A stretch of DNA of 64,000 nucleotides from Ichthyophis bannanicus (GCA_033557465.1 CM066035.1:907463309-907527308); one strand, 5' to 3'. Numbered from the stretch's first letter, positions 43,014 through 55,049 are shown. Notes: generated from the sequence alone by a model not told the origin. A program made the numbers and translations.

Positions 43014-44350
43014 TTAAGTGCCGTCGAGTCGGAGTCGACTCATGGCGACCCTCTGGATAGCTATCCTAAATTGTGTTCGGTCTTGAGTCAGGCGGCTCAT
43101 TGTTGACAGACTGGTACCCGTAGCTGCTGTTATTGTCTCGATCCATCTCATTGCTGGCCTTCCTCTTTTGCATTGACCTTCTATCTTGCCAAGCATGATG
43201 TCTTTCTCTAATGATCTCTCTCTTCGCATGATGTGTCCAAAGTATGAAAGGCGAAGTCTTGTCATCTGAGCTTCTAAAGAAAGCTTAGGTTTGATCTCCT
43301 CTAGTACCAACTGGTTTGTTCTATGGGCAGTCCATGGTATACACAGTATTCGCCGCCAGCACCATAATTCAAAGGCATCAATTTTCTTCCTCTCTATCTT
43401 TTTCACTGTCCAACTTTCACATCCATATAATGTTGTTGAAAATACCATGGCTTGAACAAGTCGAATCTTTGTATGGAGAGAGACATCTTTGCTCTTGAGA
43501 ATCTTATCTAGGTCTTTCATAGCCATTCTGCCAAGAGCAATGCATCGTCTGATTTCTTGACTGCTTGTTGCTTCTTTATTGATAGTTGATCCAAGTAGGT
43601 TAAAGTTGTTCACGATTTCAATTTCTTCTCCTTCAACAATGAACCTGTTGATTATGCCAGTTGTCATGATCTTTGTCTTCTTTACATTAAGGTGCAGGCC
43701 CATTTTGAGACTATGTTCTTTGATTGTGAGAAGCAAATGTTTCAGATCATCTTCACTTTCAGCCAGTAATGTGGTATCATCAGCATAGCGAAGGTTGTTG
43801 ATGAATCTTCCACCAATCTTCACACCTCTGTTGTCTTCATACAATCCTGCTTCTCTGATGATTTGTTCTGCATATAAATTAAACAGTTAGGGGGAAAGTA
43901 TACAGCCTTGTCTTACACCTTTGCTTATTTTAAACCATTCTGTTTCTCCTTGTTCCGTTCGAACTGTTGCTTCTTGATCAGTGTACAGATTGTGCAAGAG
44001 TACGATCAGGTGTTCTGGTATACCCATGCTTTTTAATGTGGCCCAGAGTTTCTCATGGTTTGCACAGTCAAAAGCCTTGCTATAGTCGATAAAGCACAAA
44101 TAGATATCCTTTTGGTATTCTTTAGTCTTTTCAAGGATCCATCTCACATCCGCAATGATGTCTCTCGTTCCTCGCCCTTTCCTGAACCCTGCTTGCACTT
44201 CAGGTAGTTCTTGTTCCAGGTATGGTTGTAGTCTCTTTTGAATAATCTTCAGTAGAATCTTGCTGGCATGTGGGATCAGAGCGATTGTGCAATAATTTCC
44301 ACAGTCAGTTGGATCACCTTTCTTTAGTATTGGTATAAACCCAGATCTTT
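43014..44350 (-). pseudogene. BovB reverse transcriptase domain
   Basis: 44198-43887 holds GFRKGRGTRDIIAD, the catalytic block FIDYSKAFDCANH and KGVRQGCILSP. After a TAG comes LFNLYAEQII and, in 43844-43014, RYADDTTLLAES with both Asp residues, then the C-terminal WCWRRILCIPWTAHRTN and SYFGHIMRRE blocks. Only a few lesions separate it from an open frame. Confidence 0.85.
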
Positions 44351-44378
44351 TCTAGTCAGTTGGCCATGATGTTGTCTT

Positions 44379-45903
44379 CTATATTTCTTGGCAGAGCCTT
44401 GTAAGTACGGTAACAGCTGCATCAGATTGCTGTAATGCTTCTATGGGAATGCTATCAATGCCTGGTGCTTTGTTCTTTGATAAGGCTTTCAATGCTGCTT
44501 CAACTTCTTCTTTCATCACCAATGGTTCTTGATCATAAGGTACAGGTTGAAACGGCTGTTGGTCCAATTGATCTTTATCATATAAAAACTCTGTATATTC
44601 TTTCCACCTTTTCTTGATCTTCTCAGCATCATTCAACATAGAACCTTGAGCATCTTGTAACATTCCAATTCGAGGCTGGAACTTTTGCTTTAACTCTCGT
44701 AGCTTTAGGAAAGCCGATCTTGTTCTTCCCCTAATAGTTTCTTCTTCTATTTCCTTGCATGCGTTGTCGTAGTACTTTTCCTTGTCCTGTCTTGCTGCAC
44801 GTTGGAAATCTCTGAGTTCTGTTATTGTCTTTCTTTCTCCTCTGGCTTTAGCTTCTCTGTGTTTCTGGGCAATTTTCAGAGTTTCTTCCGTCATCCATTT
44901 TGGCCGTTTTTGCTTTTTCACCTTTTGTAGAGACTTCTCGCTTTCTTCCAACACAACCTTCTTGATGTCATTCCATAACTCTTCTGGAGCTCTGTCACTT
45001 GTATCTAAAGCAGCAAATCGATTTTGCAGGCAGTCTTTAGATTCCAGTGGTATATTCTCAAGGTCATATTTTGCTTGATTCATGAGTGGTTTGCTCTTTT
45101 TCAATTTTAGCTTGAATTTGCATACTAGTAGTTGATGATCTGTACCACAGTCAGCTCCAGGTTTTGTCTTTGTTGATGTTATAGAACTTTTCCATCGTTG
45201 ACTTCCACAGATGTAGTCAATTTGATTTTTATACAATCCATTGGGTGAAGTCCATGTGTACAGTCGCCGCTTGTGTTGATGGAAGAATGTGTTTGAGATG
45301 AATAGGTCGTTGGTCTTGCAGAATTCTATCAGTCTTTCTCCAGCTTCATTTCTGTTGCCAAGTCCATATTTTCCAACTACTTTGCCTTCTTCTTTGTTGC
45401 CAACTTTTGCGTTCCAGTTACCCATGATTATCAGGATATCCTGTTTGCATGTTCTGTCAATTTCAGCTTGTACTTGTTCATAGAACTCTTCAATTTCATT
45501 CTCTTCTGCAGCTGTTGTTGGGGCATATACTTGAATTATAGTTGTGTTGATAGGCATTTCTCGTAGATGAATAGAGATTAAGCGTTCGCTGACTGCATTG
45601 TATTTCATTACAGTTCTTGCAAGTTTCTTCTTTATTATAAATGCAACACCATTTCTTCTTTGTCTTTCATTTCCAGCATAGTAGACCATGTGATCATCTG
45701 ATGCAAAGTGCCCGATGCCAGTCCATTTCAGTTCGCTGACACCCAACAAGTTGTACACGTTCCATTTCATTCTTGACCACCTCCAACTTCCCTTGGTTCA
45801 TGCTTCGTACGTTCCATGTTCCAATGCGTAAGACATCTTTACAGCTTCTTACTCTCATTTCATGCGCAGCTACATCAGCAGTCAGACGTCCCGACCACAT
45901 CAT
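44379..45903 (-). pseudogene. BovB APE endonuclease and linker
   Basis: RIGTWNVRSMNQGKLEVV opens the endonuclease, then a frameshift near 45750 and the 463-residue frame 45770-44379. The catalytic GDWNAKVG motif reads GNWNAKVG here, and the TDHQLL (SDH-like) motif is present near residue 215. The frame ends after LSKNKAPGIDSIP, the first RT block, at a stop or frameshift. Confidence 0.85.
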
Positions 45904-46317
45904 AAATGCTGGCTTTACTCTGAGAAGTCTTCAGCTCTTCCCCAGTAGCTAGTTGAGTGCCTTCCAACCTGGGGGTCTCATCTTCCAGCACTATAGCACA
46001 ATTTGTTTTGTTGTAACTATCCATTGGGTTTTCATGGCAAGATACAGAAGTAGATTGCCGGGCCTTTCTTCCGCGCAGTTTAAGTTTGGTGTTGTTGCCG
46101 TTGTCACAGAAATGTGATCATCCTCCGTCAACACTATCCCATTCTGCTGCTGCCCAGATGGGTGGTTTGTCTTGGTCTGGCACCTCAGCTGAGACCTGTC
46201 CATCTTGGGAGACCCTGCCAGTAGTTAAACTACCGATAGTTTAGCTCTCAGCATCACTGATGCACACAAGCCCTCACAGCACGACAAGCTGCAAACCAAG
46301 TGAGGGAAGGAGCATTT

Positions 46318-48610
46318 AGTGTGACAAATTCTATTCTGATTTTACTTTTGATTTTTACCTTTACTTTTAATTTTACTTTTAATTCAGTTACCTTTGGTTA
46401 ATTCGCAATCAGGGATTAGTTCCCTTTAGTTGTTAGGAGCAAATTTCCTTATATTTACAGTTATATTAAATTTGAGCTTGGCTCTTTAAATTAGTAGCAG
46501 CTCTCGCCTTCCCTCCTTGTCAGTTATTTTCACTTGCTGCAGGCATTTGCTGGTGCAGATCTCACTCCATTGACGGTATGGGAGAGAGCTCCGGGACCCG
46601 TACAGCCACAATGAAGCTGTTTGAGATGGAGCCTCTCCGTTGCTGCGAGATTTTAATTTTATTCTGTGGAACTGGCTGAGCAGTCCTCACCACGGCTGCC
46701 AGGCGCATCAGCGCGGCTTGAGGATCGGATGAATTCAAGGCGGTAGGAGCAGGCTGCGTGGCTTTTGGCCCTGCAGGAAAGGCCTTCGGGCTCTGTCGGT
46801 CTGCTGAGGCCTCCTTTTTGCAGCGGCTGTTCTTGGTGCCAAAATTCGTAGGCAAAGGGGCGGCCATTTTCTCTCTAGGTATTTGGACTGCATGGCGAGA
46901 GTTGCAGTGAGCTGCCTGTGTGAGGAAGACGACAGGCAGAATAGCTAGATTTTTAGGTCTAGTGTTTCTTTCTTTTGTAGGTTTTTTGAGGCTCGGGGGG
47001 TTCCTCATCCTTAAGGGGGCTGTTGTCAGTCCTCTTAATTTTTAAGTTTATTATTAGTTTTATAGGACAGCAGTTTTGGCATTGATCTCTGATGCCACAT
47101 GTTCTCTCCCTCCTAATCATGTCTCTGAGGAGCATCTGTTAAGTCCTGGGATATTAGGCAAATTGCCAGCTTTTAGGTTCTTCAAGGGCAGAGCCCTAAC
47201 TTGTAGTTGGAAGGAGGGACAAGCTGGAAGTGTGCTTTTGTGTATTCTATAGTGAAAGTTGCCCAAACGCCTGTGGTTTCACAGGGACAGGTTTAGGAAA
47301 CCTTAGGATATAAAAAAATATATAATAATAATGACAGTTAAACTGTCAACCAAGAAGTGCCTGTGCTACGGTCTATGGCCACCAGAGGGCAGCTGGTACA
47401 CTCAATAGTGCCTTTCTGTGACCGTGTGTATGCAGCCATCATCAGATTGATCTCTGCAAGTCAGGGAAGAAATAACCACAGGGTACTCAGGGGTTAGTGA
47501 CTAAACAAGCAACTGTAATGTTCTGCAAATCAAGATTATATGACCAAGATTTAAAGCTCTTAACTTCTGTATCGTTTGTCGGGCTCTGGTGCCCTAAAGG
47601 CCACTGGATCGCAGCGCTGCTCATGAATCACATATAGTATTCAGTGCCCCCATCCCTGGGAGGGAGGGGTGGTAAAATACAAAATTGTATTCCTCATCAG
47701 GTTCACACAGGCAGCAACCTCTAATACCTCCACTTGCAAAGTTGTCGGTGTATCCCACTGCTATTTCTCTGACTGCAGGAAGGCCGGGGGGGGGGGGGGG
47801 AGGTGCCTGTGTGTTTCATAGCTCCACTTAGCATGCCCTTCCCAGGAAATTCTCATCTATTTCTAGAACCTGTGCTGTCAGAGCAGGGCTTTAAGCACTT
47901 AGCAGGGGCACTGACCTGTCTGTGCCATCTTGTTAAAGGGCCCGTGCAGAGGGTGAAGAGAAGGACGTCTAGGTAGCACAGTCTGGGGCTTAGCGCTCCA
48001 GGGCACTGGAAGGTTTCATAGAGGAAGTCAATACTCTGTGTATGCTCCATGCATTCAGCCTATGTTCAAGCGTGCTCACTGCACTGTGTTTGGGTGACAG
48101 GTGCTGGGTCACCCATATATGTAGATGTGCATTTTGTATGGACTCACAATTGCTTAGGCATGATTTTTGGGTGCACTCCTTGCAGAATGAGATTGCATTT
48201 ATTTGCTCAGACTGTATTATCAGATTAAGGTAATTTCTCCAGTAATGGGGGGATGTTGATTGTAATAAAGTGCGTGAGGTCCTCATGGTGTTACATGGGG
48301 TTGGAAATGCAGTCGTGGGATCTGCTGTGGAGTGAGCCGTCCGGAGGAGCTGCAGTGTCAGAGTCACCAGTTTCCCTTTCTCTTTGGGCTTTGCTCCCAG
48401 ATCCTAGCCCCTCTTTCTCTCTGATGTCCAGGACGCAAGATCCCCGGCCCACTGGACAATCTATTCTCAGCCTTTTCTCAATGCTGGCAGAAGGACTGGG
48501 AGAGCGAGAATGGAAGACCAGGAACCAGCACCAGCTCTGATGTCTCTCCACTGCCAGTGTTTGCTCCAGTCACATATTCCCAGTCAGTTATTTGAGTATA
48601 CTGATTGCCT
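46318..48610. other. Interior of DIRS E or inserted DNA, no gene recognised
   Basis: The position between the left end and RNase H of E would be gag and RT, but no DIRS motif (Cys/His array, FGLASAP, YLDD) was found. A minus-strand frame of 148 residues at 46562-47008 has no recognised domain. Contains a poly-G run near 47788-47801. Confidence 0.4.
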
Positions 48611-48615
48611 ACAGG

Positions 48616-48850
48616 TCAGGGTGGCATACAGTCGATTACGGTATTTCTATTTCCCTTGTCCCTGAAGGGCTCACAATTTATGTTTTGGTATCTGAGGCAG
48701 AGGGTTAAGTCGCTTAACGAAGGCCAGAAGGACCACCTGTGGGACAAGAAACCCCAGTTTTTATGGCTCAAGGTTGGTGGTCTCGATTGGAATTCAAACC
48801 CTTGGTCCTCTGGCAACTTGCCTCAACCACTAGGCCGCCCTGCTCCATGT
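48616..48850 (-). repeat. SINE-like repeat
   Basis: The minus strand reads CAGGGCGGCCTAGTGGTTGA (A-box-like), GGTTTGAATTCC (B-box-like), then TTAACCCTCTGCCTCAG and a TTGTGAGCCCTTCAGGGACA tail. The head suggests tRNA origin. The tail differs from the other two SINE types here. Confidence 0.6.
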
Positions 48851-48929
48851 GAGCTAGTCACAGGGTCATAGGGCCAGGCGCAGCCTGTTACTTCCAAGGC
48901 AGAGACCTTGGGGAGGTTCCGTTCATAAG

Positions 48930-49035
48930 GATACGAGAAATGTCATACTGGGTCAGACCAAGCTCTTTCAGGTCCAGTATCCTGTTTCCTAGGGTAGCCA
49001 ATCCTGGTCTTAAGGACCTGACTGGTTTCCAAAAA
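48930..49035 (+). repeat. CR1-related 3' end repeat
   Basis: GTCATACTGGGTCAGACCAA and CAGTATCCTGTTTCC are the common vertebrate CR1 3'-UTR-like motif (CATACTGGGTCAGACCAA). Only a short piece is present. Confidence 0.6.
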
Positions 49036-49056
49036 GACGAATAGGCTACTCAATGC

Positions 49057-51545
49057 TTGTATCGGGGCAAGCGGTGGATTCATGTATGCTCATATTTTAA
49101 GGGTTCTGTTGCACCTGGTAGCACTTCAGCTCAACCGTTACTTACTCGTGCGATTTCATCCGACACCCTATCTCAATTTCCCCCTTCCACCTCTCTATTC
49201 CCAGATGATTTTGGATCTCTTCCTCTTGACACCCAGGCACATCTCTGGCACTCCTCCCTCTCTTCTGCCCTGGACAGTGTCGCTCCCCTTCGCCCCCGCC
49301 CACCTTCCCGACGTCACCCGCACCACCCCTGGTATCATTCTGGTCTTCTTTTACATCGGAAATACCTTCGGGCCGAACGTCTTTGGCGTGCTCACCCATC
49401 CCCATCTTCCTTGCAGTCCTTCCATTTATGTCACAGACACTACCGCTTTCTCCTTCACTCCGCCAAACGCAACTACTATTCTAATCTTATTTCCTCCTCT
49501 TCCAACTCTTCTCATCAATTGCATACTGTTCTCTGCACTCTCACTGCATCACACTCATCTGTTCCTTCTCCCTCTTCCTCCTCCTCTGCTCCCCCTGATC
49601 CCTCCGCACTTGCCTCCTTTTTTGTTTCTAAGGTTCACAATCTTCGTCAGTCTTTCTCCTCATGCCCCCCACCTCTTTCCCCTCCCCCTACGTCTCCTCC
49701 CACTTCCTCTCCCTCCCCTACCTTTCCCTCCCCTACCTTGTCACACTCCTGGTCCTCTTTTGAGCCAATCTCTTCAGCCACTCTACATGAGATCTTTCTC
49801 TCCACCCGCAAAACAACTTGTTCTGCCGATCCCATTCCTTCACGTTGGCTATTGGAGCCGTCATTGTTTCTGTCCCCCTTCATACTTATTCTTTTCAACT
49901 CTAGTCTCTCCTCTGGTCTCTTTCCTACACCTTGGAAGCATGCTGTTGTCCGTCCCATTCAGAAATCACACACTTCCGACCCTACTACCCTCTCTAATTG
50001 GCGCCCTATTTCTAACCTCTGTTTTCTCTCGAAACTTCTTGAAAAACTTGTCTTTCACCAACTTTCTTCTCACCTCGAAACTTCTCTCACCCTTCACCCT
50101 CGGCAATCTGGTTTCCGCCCTGGCCACAGCACAGAATCTATTCTTCTTTCCCTTCTTAATGAACTTCACCATGCGCACGATCACGGTCTTATTTCTCTTG
50201 TTGTTTCTCTCGATCTTTCTGCAGCTTTCGACTTGGTGGACCATCGCACCCTTCTTGCTCGTCTTCACGACGCTGGTGTTTCAGGTACTGTTCTTCGGTG
50301 GTTTCACTCTTTTCTTTTCAACCGCTCCTTCACTGTTGTCTCTGGGTCCTCCTCTTCTGCCCCAACTCCTCTCTTGTGGTGTACCCCAGGGTTCTGTCCT
50401 TGCCCCACTTCTCTTTAACGTCTTCCTGGCTCCCCTTGCACTTGTTGTCCAGCAATTTGGTATCTCCGCGTACTATTACGCGGATGATATTCTTTTCTTA
50501 CTCCACACTGACTCTCTTACTCCGGACATTTCACCTCTTAACAGTTGTCTTTCTGCTGTTGCTTCCTGGTTCTCCTCTAACTATCTTCACGTTAACCCTT
50601 CTAAATCGTTCGCCACTTGGTTTACACTAGGGAGCACCCCACCCACATGTGCCCCGACTTTCTCCTCCCAGCCTATTCCCTTAGTCTCTTCCTTTCGTTA
50701 CCTCGGTGTGGTTCTCGACTCTGCTCTTTCTTTTCGGGAACACATTTCTTCAGTTGTCCAACGGTCTTTTCTCTCTCTTAAACAATTACGAGCTGTTCGC
50801 CCCTTTCTCTCTCCTCCTGCACTAGCCACACTTCTGTTTTCCTTAGTTATATCCAGGCTCCACTATTGCAATGTCGTCCTGGCGGGTCTCCCAAAGTCCC
50901 AAATTGCTCGAATCCAGCGTATTCAGAATACCGCAGTTCGTCTCCTAACTCACGCTTCCCGGTATGATCACGTCACCCCTCTCCTCCTGCAACAACATTG
51001 GTTACCGGTTCCTTTTCGCATCCACTATAAGATTCTTGTCTTTGTTCACAGGGCCCTCTTCACAGGTGGTACTCTCTATCTTACCGATCAGGTTCGTTTT
51101 CACACCCCCCACCGTTCCCTTCATTCTATTCATCTTAATCGTATGTTCCTTCTCCTCCCCCCCTCACATGCCCATTTGGAATCCACTCGTTCTTCCGCTT
51201 TTTACTTTTTGGGTCCACGACTTTGGAATTCGCTCCCCCTTTCCCTCCGCTCTGAAACATCTCTCCAGCACTTTAAAGCAAAGCTCAAAACCCACTTATT
51301 CACTACGGCATTTAACCTCCCCCCATAAGCCCTGCCCTTATGTTTGCTTTTCTTTCTTGCTCTCTTTCTGACCCACCCTTGTTGTCATGTCTTTCGTTTT
51401 ATTCGTCTTGTAATTCTCTTTTCCTCTTTACTGTTTTAATCTGATGGCGTTCTTTTCCTATTTCTGCAGCCTGTAATTTTAATTGTAAACCACGCAGATG
51501 CCTAATTTGGTGTGGGTGGTATATCAAATTTTAATAAAACATAAA
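49057..51545 (+). mobile_element. L2-clade LINE, RT nearly intact
   Basis: Two long frames make one protein with a single frameshift near 50370. The first (49057-50418) holds the linker after the endonuclease, WRPISNLCFLSKLLEK, SGFRPGHSTES and LDLSAAFDLVDH. The second (ending 51328) has GVPQGSVLAPLLFN, YYADDILFL, LGVVLDSALSF, HWLPVPFRIHYK and WNSLPLSLRSETS. The 3' UTR has TGTAAACCACGCAGATG and GTGGTATATCAAATTTTAAT and ends near 51545. The endonuclease is missing (5' truncation). It is a different L2 subfamily from the copies with the (AATA)n tail. Confidence 0.88.
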
Positions 51546-51699
51546 CATAAAACATGTACAACAGATGTGACGCTCTGTTGGGTTGTGTGCCTTGTAGAAC
51601 ATCTTGAATTGGTGAAAGTTGGTATAAAAAAAAAATTATAATTTTCCAGCTTCTCTCTAATAAAAGGTTATGGACCTTTCCTCCGGGAGCTTGGCCAAA

Positions 51700-52480
51700 A
51701 ACTTTGTTAAACTCCGCTACGTTCAGAGATCGTTTCTCGCACGGCTCTTGCAGTACACAGGAGACCCAGTGGTCAATGAACCGACTGGAAATGCGAGCGT
51801 ACGCCAGGCGTTGCAGATGTTCGAAGCTATGGTGACAGGCAGTGTGAGTACTGTCTGACAACTCCGCGGCGGTGGCCTACATCAATCGGCAGGGCAGAAC
51901 TGGAAGTGTGGCCATAGAGGCCGCGGCAGAGGGTCTGTGTGTGTGGATAGAGCTTTGGCTGCCAGCGTTTTCGGTGGCGCATGTTGCGGGTAAGGACATT
52001 GTGACGGCGGATTTCCTCAGTTAGGTCCGAGTAGATGCCAGAGAATGGGAGTGGCATCCAGAGGTGTTCGCACAGATCGGTCGCATATGGGGACAGCCAG
52101 TAATGGACCTCATGGCGGCGATTCACTCTTCGTAAACGGGTCGCTTCTTCAGCAGACGACGCGAAAGGAGGTTGGAAGGCATCGGCGCACTGTTTCAACG
52201 GCGGCCGTCGTCCAGTCTTCTCTATGTCTTTCCACCGGGGGCACTCATAGGTCGAGTGGTTCTGCGTATCGAAGCGCTTCGGGGAAATGTGTGGTTGGGG
52301 GACTCGGGCTGGCCGAGGCGCCCGTGGTATGCCTGCCTCATATGGTTGCTCGACGGGAATCCATGGGGGTTTCCGACATTGGAGATTCTGTTGCTACGGA
52401 GTTCCCTTTGAATGCCTCAGGTGCATCAGTTTTTGCTTACGGGGTGGCCATTGAAAGGGCAAACTTAAAGAAAAAAAGTT
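51700..52480 (+). pseudogene. DIRS E RNase H and C-terminal domain
   Basis: From 51850 one frame reads SDNSAAVAYINRQGRTGSVA (the Asp-Asn-containing RNase H block), then LPAFSVAHVAGKDIVTADFLS, a TAG, and REWEWHPEVFAQI and GQPVMDLMAA. This order (TDN...NRQGG...HVPG...ADxLSR...W.L....F..I...G.P..DLFA) is that of DIRS RNase H. It is GC-rich and clearly another lineage from A, B, C, D and F. Confidence 0.7.
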
Positions 52481-52899
52481 GTTCGACAGCAGTCTTTGCC
52501 ACTTTGCCGCAAAAAAAAAAAAAGTCTACATCCCTTGCATATGTGCGTATTGGGCGCATCTTTCAGGATGGGTGCTCGCGGAGGCACACTTGCTATTAAG
52601 TTTTCTGCAGGACGGATTTGGTAAAGGCAGGTCCTGGAGAGTTCAGTTAGCAGCTCTGTCTTGCTATAGGGGCTCTCATGCACAGGTCGATGTGGTACGC
52701 ATTCTCAGGCGGTTACCAGACTTGTAGCCCTGTCGTAGGATATTAATTCCACCGGGGAAGCTCAAGTTGGTTTTAGGAGCGTTAGCTAGTGCCCAATTGG
52801 GGCCCTTGCAACAGGCATAGGTTAAGGGTTTTGCCTTGAAGACAGTATGTTTGATGGTCATCTGTTCGGTGAGGCGATTTTTGGAGTTGCAGGCGTTGA

Positions 52900-53691
52900 C
52901 CTGTCAGTAATAATTTTTTGTCTGTCTCCAGACAGAAGGTGACCTGGCGGCTGGTTCCGTCGTTGTTGCCAAAGGTGGTTTCTACAGTCACTTAACTAAA
53001 ATGGTCTCTCTTCCAGCGCTAGGTGCGGCAGAGGGGAGTGTATTGAACTATAGCTTGCGCTGTTTGGACGTCAAGAGAGCGCTGTGGCAGTGTTTAAAGG
53101 TTTCAGAAACTTTCGCAAGGCGGATCGTCTCTCTTCGGGATGTTCTGAGGGCCCCGCAAAGGGAAGCGGTGGCGAAGGAGTCCATTTCTGGATGGATTGG
53201 AGCGGCGAGTGCATTGGCTTATCTTCTATGGGACCGTATATTTATTTATTTATTTTATTTATTACAATTTCTTATATACCGCACTATTCGGTATCAGCGC
53301 GGTTTACATTATAACACAATGACCATAACAACAAGCTGTTTGGTTTTACATAGAACAGGAGTACAAACTTGGATAACAGGGTGAACTATATACATGATAT
53401 AATTATAAATACAAGATTGGAGTAACAGTAACATAGGGAAAATATATGGTTATTTCTTAGGTGGGATACCTAGGTATAGTCCCAGGGAGCTTACGAGCTC
53501 ACTCTACCAGAGTGCAAGCGTCTTCTTGGACGGAGCACAGTTTGGTTCCGCCAGTGGACATCTGTAGGGAGGCCTCTTGGTTGTCTCTCCATACTTTCAG
53601 TAAGCACTACCGCCTAGATGTTCTGGCGGCTAAGGATGCCGTTTTCAGGGAGGCGGTGTTGAGATCTGGCTGGAAAGGTCCCTCCCAATGA
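52900..53691 (+). pseudogene. DIRS E tyrosine recombinase, decayed
   Basis: After CLDVKRALWQCLKV (53060-53100) and SISGWIGAASALAY comes an L2 tail at 53226-53458. Then comes the C-terminal part: RAHSTRVQASSWTE with the HxxR box (HSTR), VDICREASWLSLHTFSKHYR with the Tyr nucleophile, and FREAVL. Both boxes are intact, and the frame upstream is broken. Confidence 0.75.
53226..53458 (-). mobile_element. L2 3' tail inserted in DIRS E recombinase
   Basis: (TTTA)n tract, ATATACCGCACTATTCGGTA and CAGCGCGGTTTACATTATAA motifs, like the 3' UTR at 16066-16200. Heavily 5' truncated. Confidence 0.85.
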
Positions 53692-53711
53692 TTACTGCTC
53701 TGATACATCCC

Positions 53712-53810
53712 AGAGGTTGAGGACTAAACTGGAGGAACGATAAGGAAATAAGAATTACACTTACCTGGTAATTGTGGTTCCTTGAGTGACTGCAGTTTAG
53801 TCCTCATTCC
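53712..53810. repeat. Internal complementary region of DIRS E
   Basis: GAGGACTAAACTGGAGGAAC mirrors the left end (42800-42840). TTACCTGGTAATTGTGGTTCC mirrors the right end (54750-54795). Confidence 0.8.
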
Positions 53811-53954
53811 CGCCTGGGGATGGGGTCTTAGCAGTGTTTTTTCTGTTGGGGGAAGTGCAAGGTTAAAAGCGGATATAGGCCTTCACTGGTATTCAGTCGT
53901 TTTGATGCTTCCATTTGTTTTGCGCTATATTGTGTTATTATATTATGATATTGC

Positions 53955-54432
53955 TATATTTATTTATTTATTTTATTTATAGACTCTTATATACCGCACT
54001 ATTAAGCATCAGCGCGGTTCACAAAAAACAGTGAGATACACAATTCAACAGTACTTTGTGTTTACAGAAAACAGGAGAATATAACTCGGATAACAGGGTA
54101 TATAATTAATAAACATAGTCATAATATCATCATGGCTTCAGTTTTGTGTGTATGTGGTCTGTGGGGTATCTGTATTGTATGTGTATGAGTGGAAGGTCTG
54201 TGGGTTGGTTGAGATGTCTTTATTGTTTACTGGATAAGATAAAAGGAAGAGGTAGTGTTTCAAAGCTTTGCGAAACTGCAAAAGGTCTGGTATTGCTCGG
54301 ATGTTTTGAGGAAGGCTATTCCAACACCTTGGTGCACAGAATAAAAAGGCCCTGTCTGAAGTAGTTTTGGTACACTGTGATATTGATTTAGGGACTAACA
54401 GAGTATTGAGTGTTACTGACCTTCTGACCAAT
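53955..54432 (-). mobile_element. L2 3' end inserted in DIRS E
   Basis: The (TTTA)n tract and CCGCACTATTAAGCATCAGC are followed by the minus-strand frame 54431-54138 with RRSVTLNTLLVPKSISQ, RAFLFCAPRCWNSLPQNI and LLQFRKALKHYLF, the last residues of an L2 RT. Confidence 0.85.
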
Positions 54433-55049
54433 ATATATTGCTATATTGCTCTGGATTGTTTAGGGCTAGGCATTCGACGGAAAGGAGAGCATGCAGGAAG
54501 CAGTCCCTTTCCTTCTGGAAGGGGAGTAGTAGGTAGATAGGTTATATGTTCTGCGTGTCCTTGAATATAATAAGTTAAAAAAAAAAAAGTTAATGATTTT
54601 TTGCTCCTTTGAGTCTGCTTTGTCAATAGTTCACTAGGGGCTGATGGGAGAGACCAGCAGGCTATATCCAGTGATGTCATGAGTTTTTTACATGCCCAGT
54701 CTCCAAGCTGCAGGAGGAGGTTCACTACCCAGAGGTTGAAAACTAAACTGGAGTCAGTCAAGGAACCACAATTACCAGGTAAGTGTAATTCCTATTTGTG
54801 GTCAACATTATTGGTATCTTTGCATTTTAGGTATGTTGTGTACAATACCTTGAGAAATAATTGGAAATATTCCAACTGTAAGTCATCATAATATTTTAAT
54901 AGTATGTTCAAAGATATACAATAAATAAAGAGATGTCTGCAACTTAGACGTAGTAATTTCTGAGAAAAAAACCCAAAATATGTCCTGGACAGGAATAATG
55001 GCACCATTCACTACTATTTGTTTGCACAACCCTTGGCAGTGATGACAGC

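Larger units (their letters stand above)
43013..46306 (-). mobile_element. RTE-BovB LINE, near full length
   Basis: It is flanked by AAGGAGCATTT at 43002-43012 and 46307-46317, an 11 bp target duplication. The coding strand is minus and the 3' end at 43013 reads CGACTCGACGGCACTTAAC. The length of 3.3 kb matches RTE elements. The single ORF (endonuclease plus RT) is broken by frameshifts near 45750 and 44370 and a stop near 43888. The 5' region carries a GCAATCTACTTCTGTATCTT block (46030-46050). Confidence 0.9.
42800..54795 (+). mobile_element. DIRS-type retrotransposon E, heavily interrupted
   Basis: The left end 42800-42960 (TTCCTTATCATTCCTCC...) is the reverse complement of the right end 54630-54795 over more than 100 bases. 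The internal complementary region at 53712-53810 mirrors both ends joined. RNase H and recombinase remains lie between. Inserted inside are a BovB (43013-46306), an L2 (about 49057-51545) and L2 tails at 53226-53458 and 53955-54432. Recognisable gag and RT were not found, so E may be deleted or its gag is too diverged. Confidence 0.8.

Noticed and set aside
46562..47008. 148-residue minus-strand frame as DIRS E gag or a host gene
   Set aside because: No Cys/His array, no domain and no homologous frame in the other copies. Probably chance.
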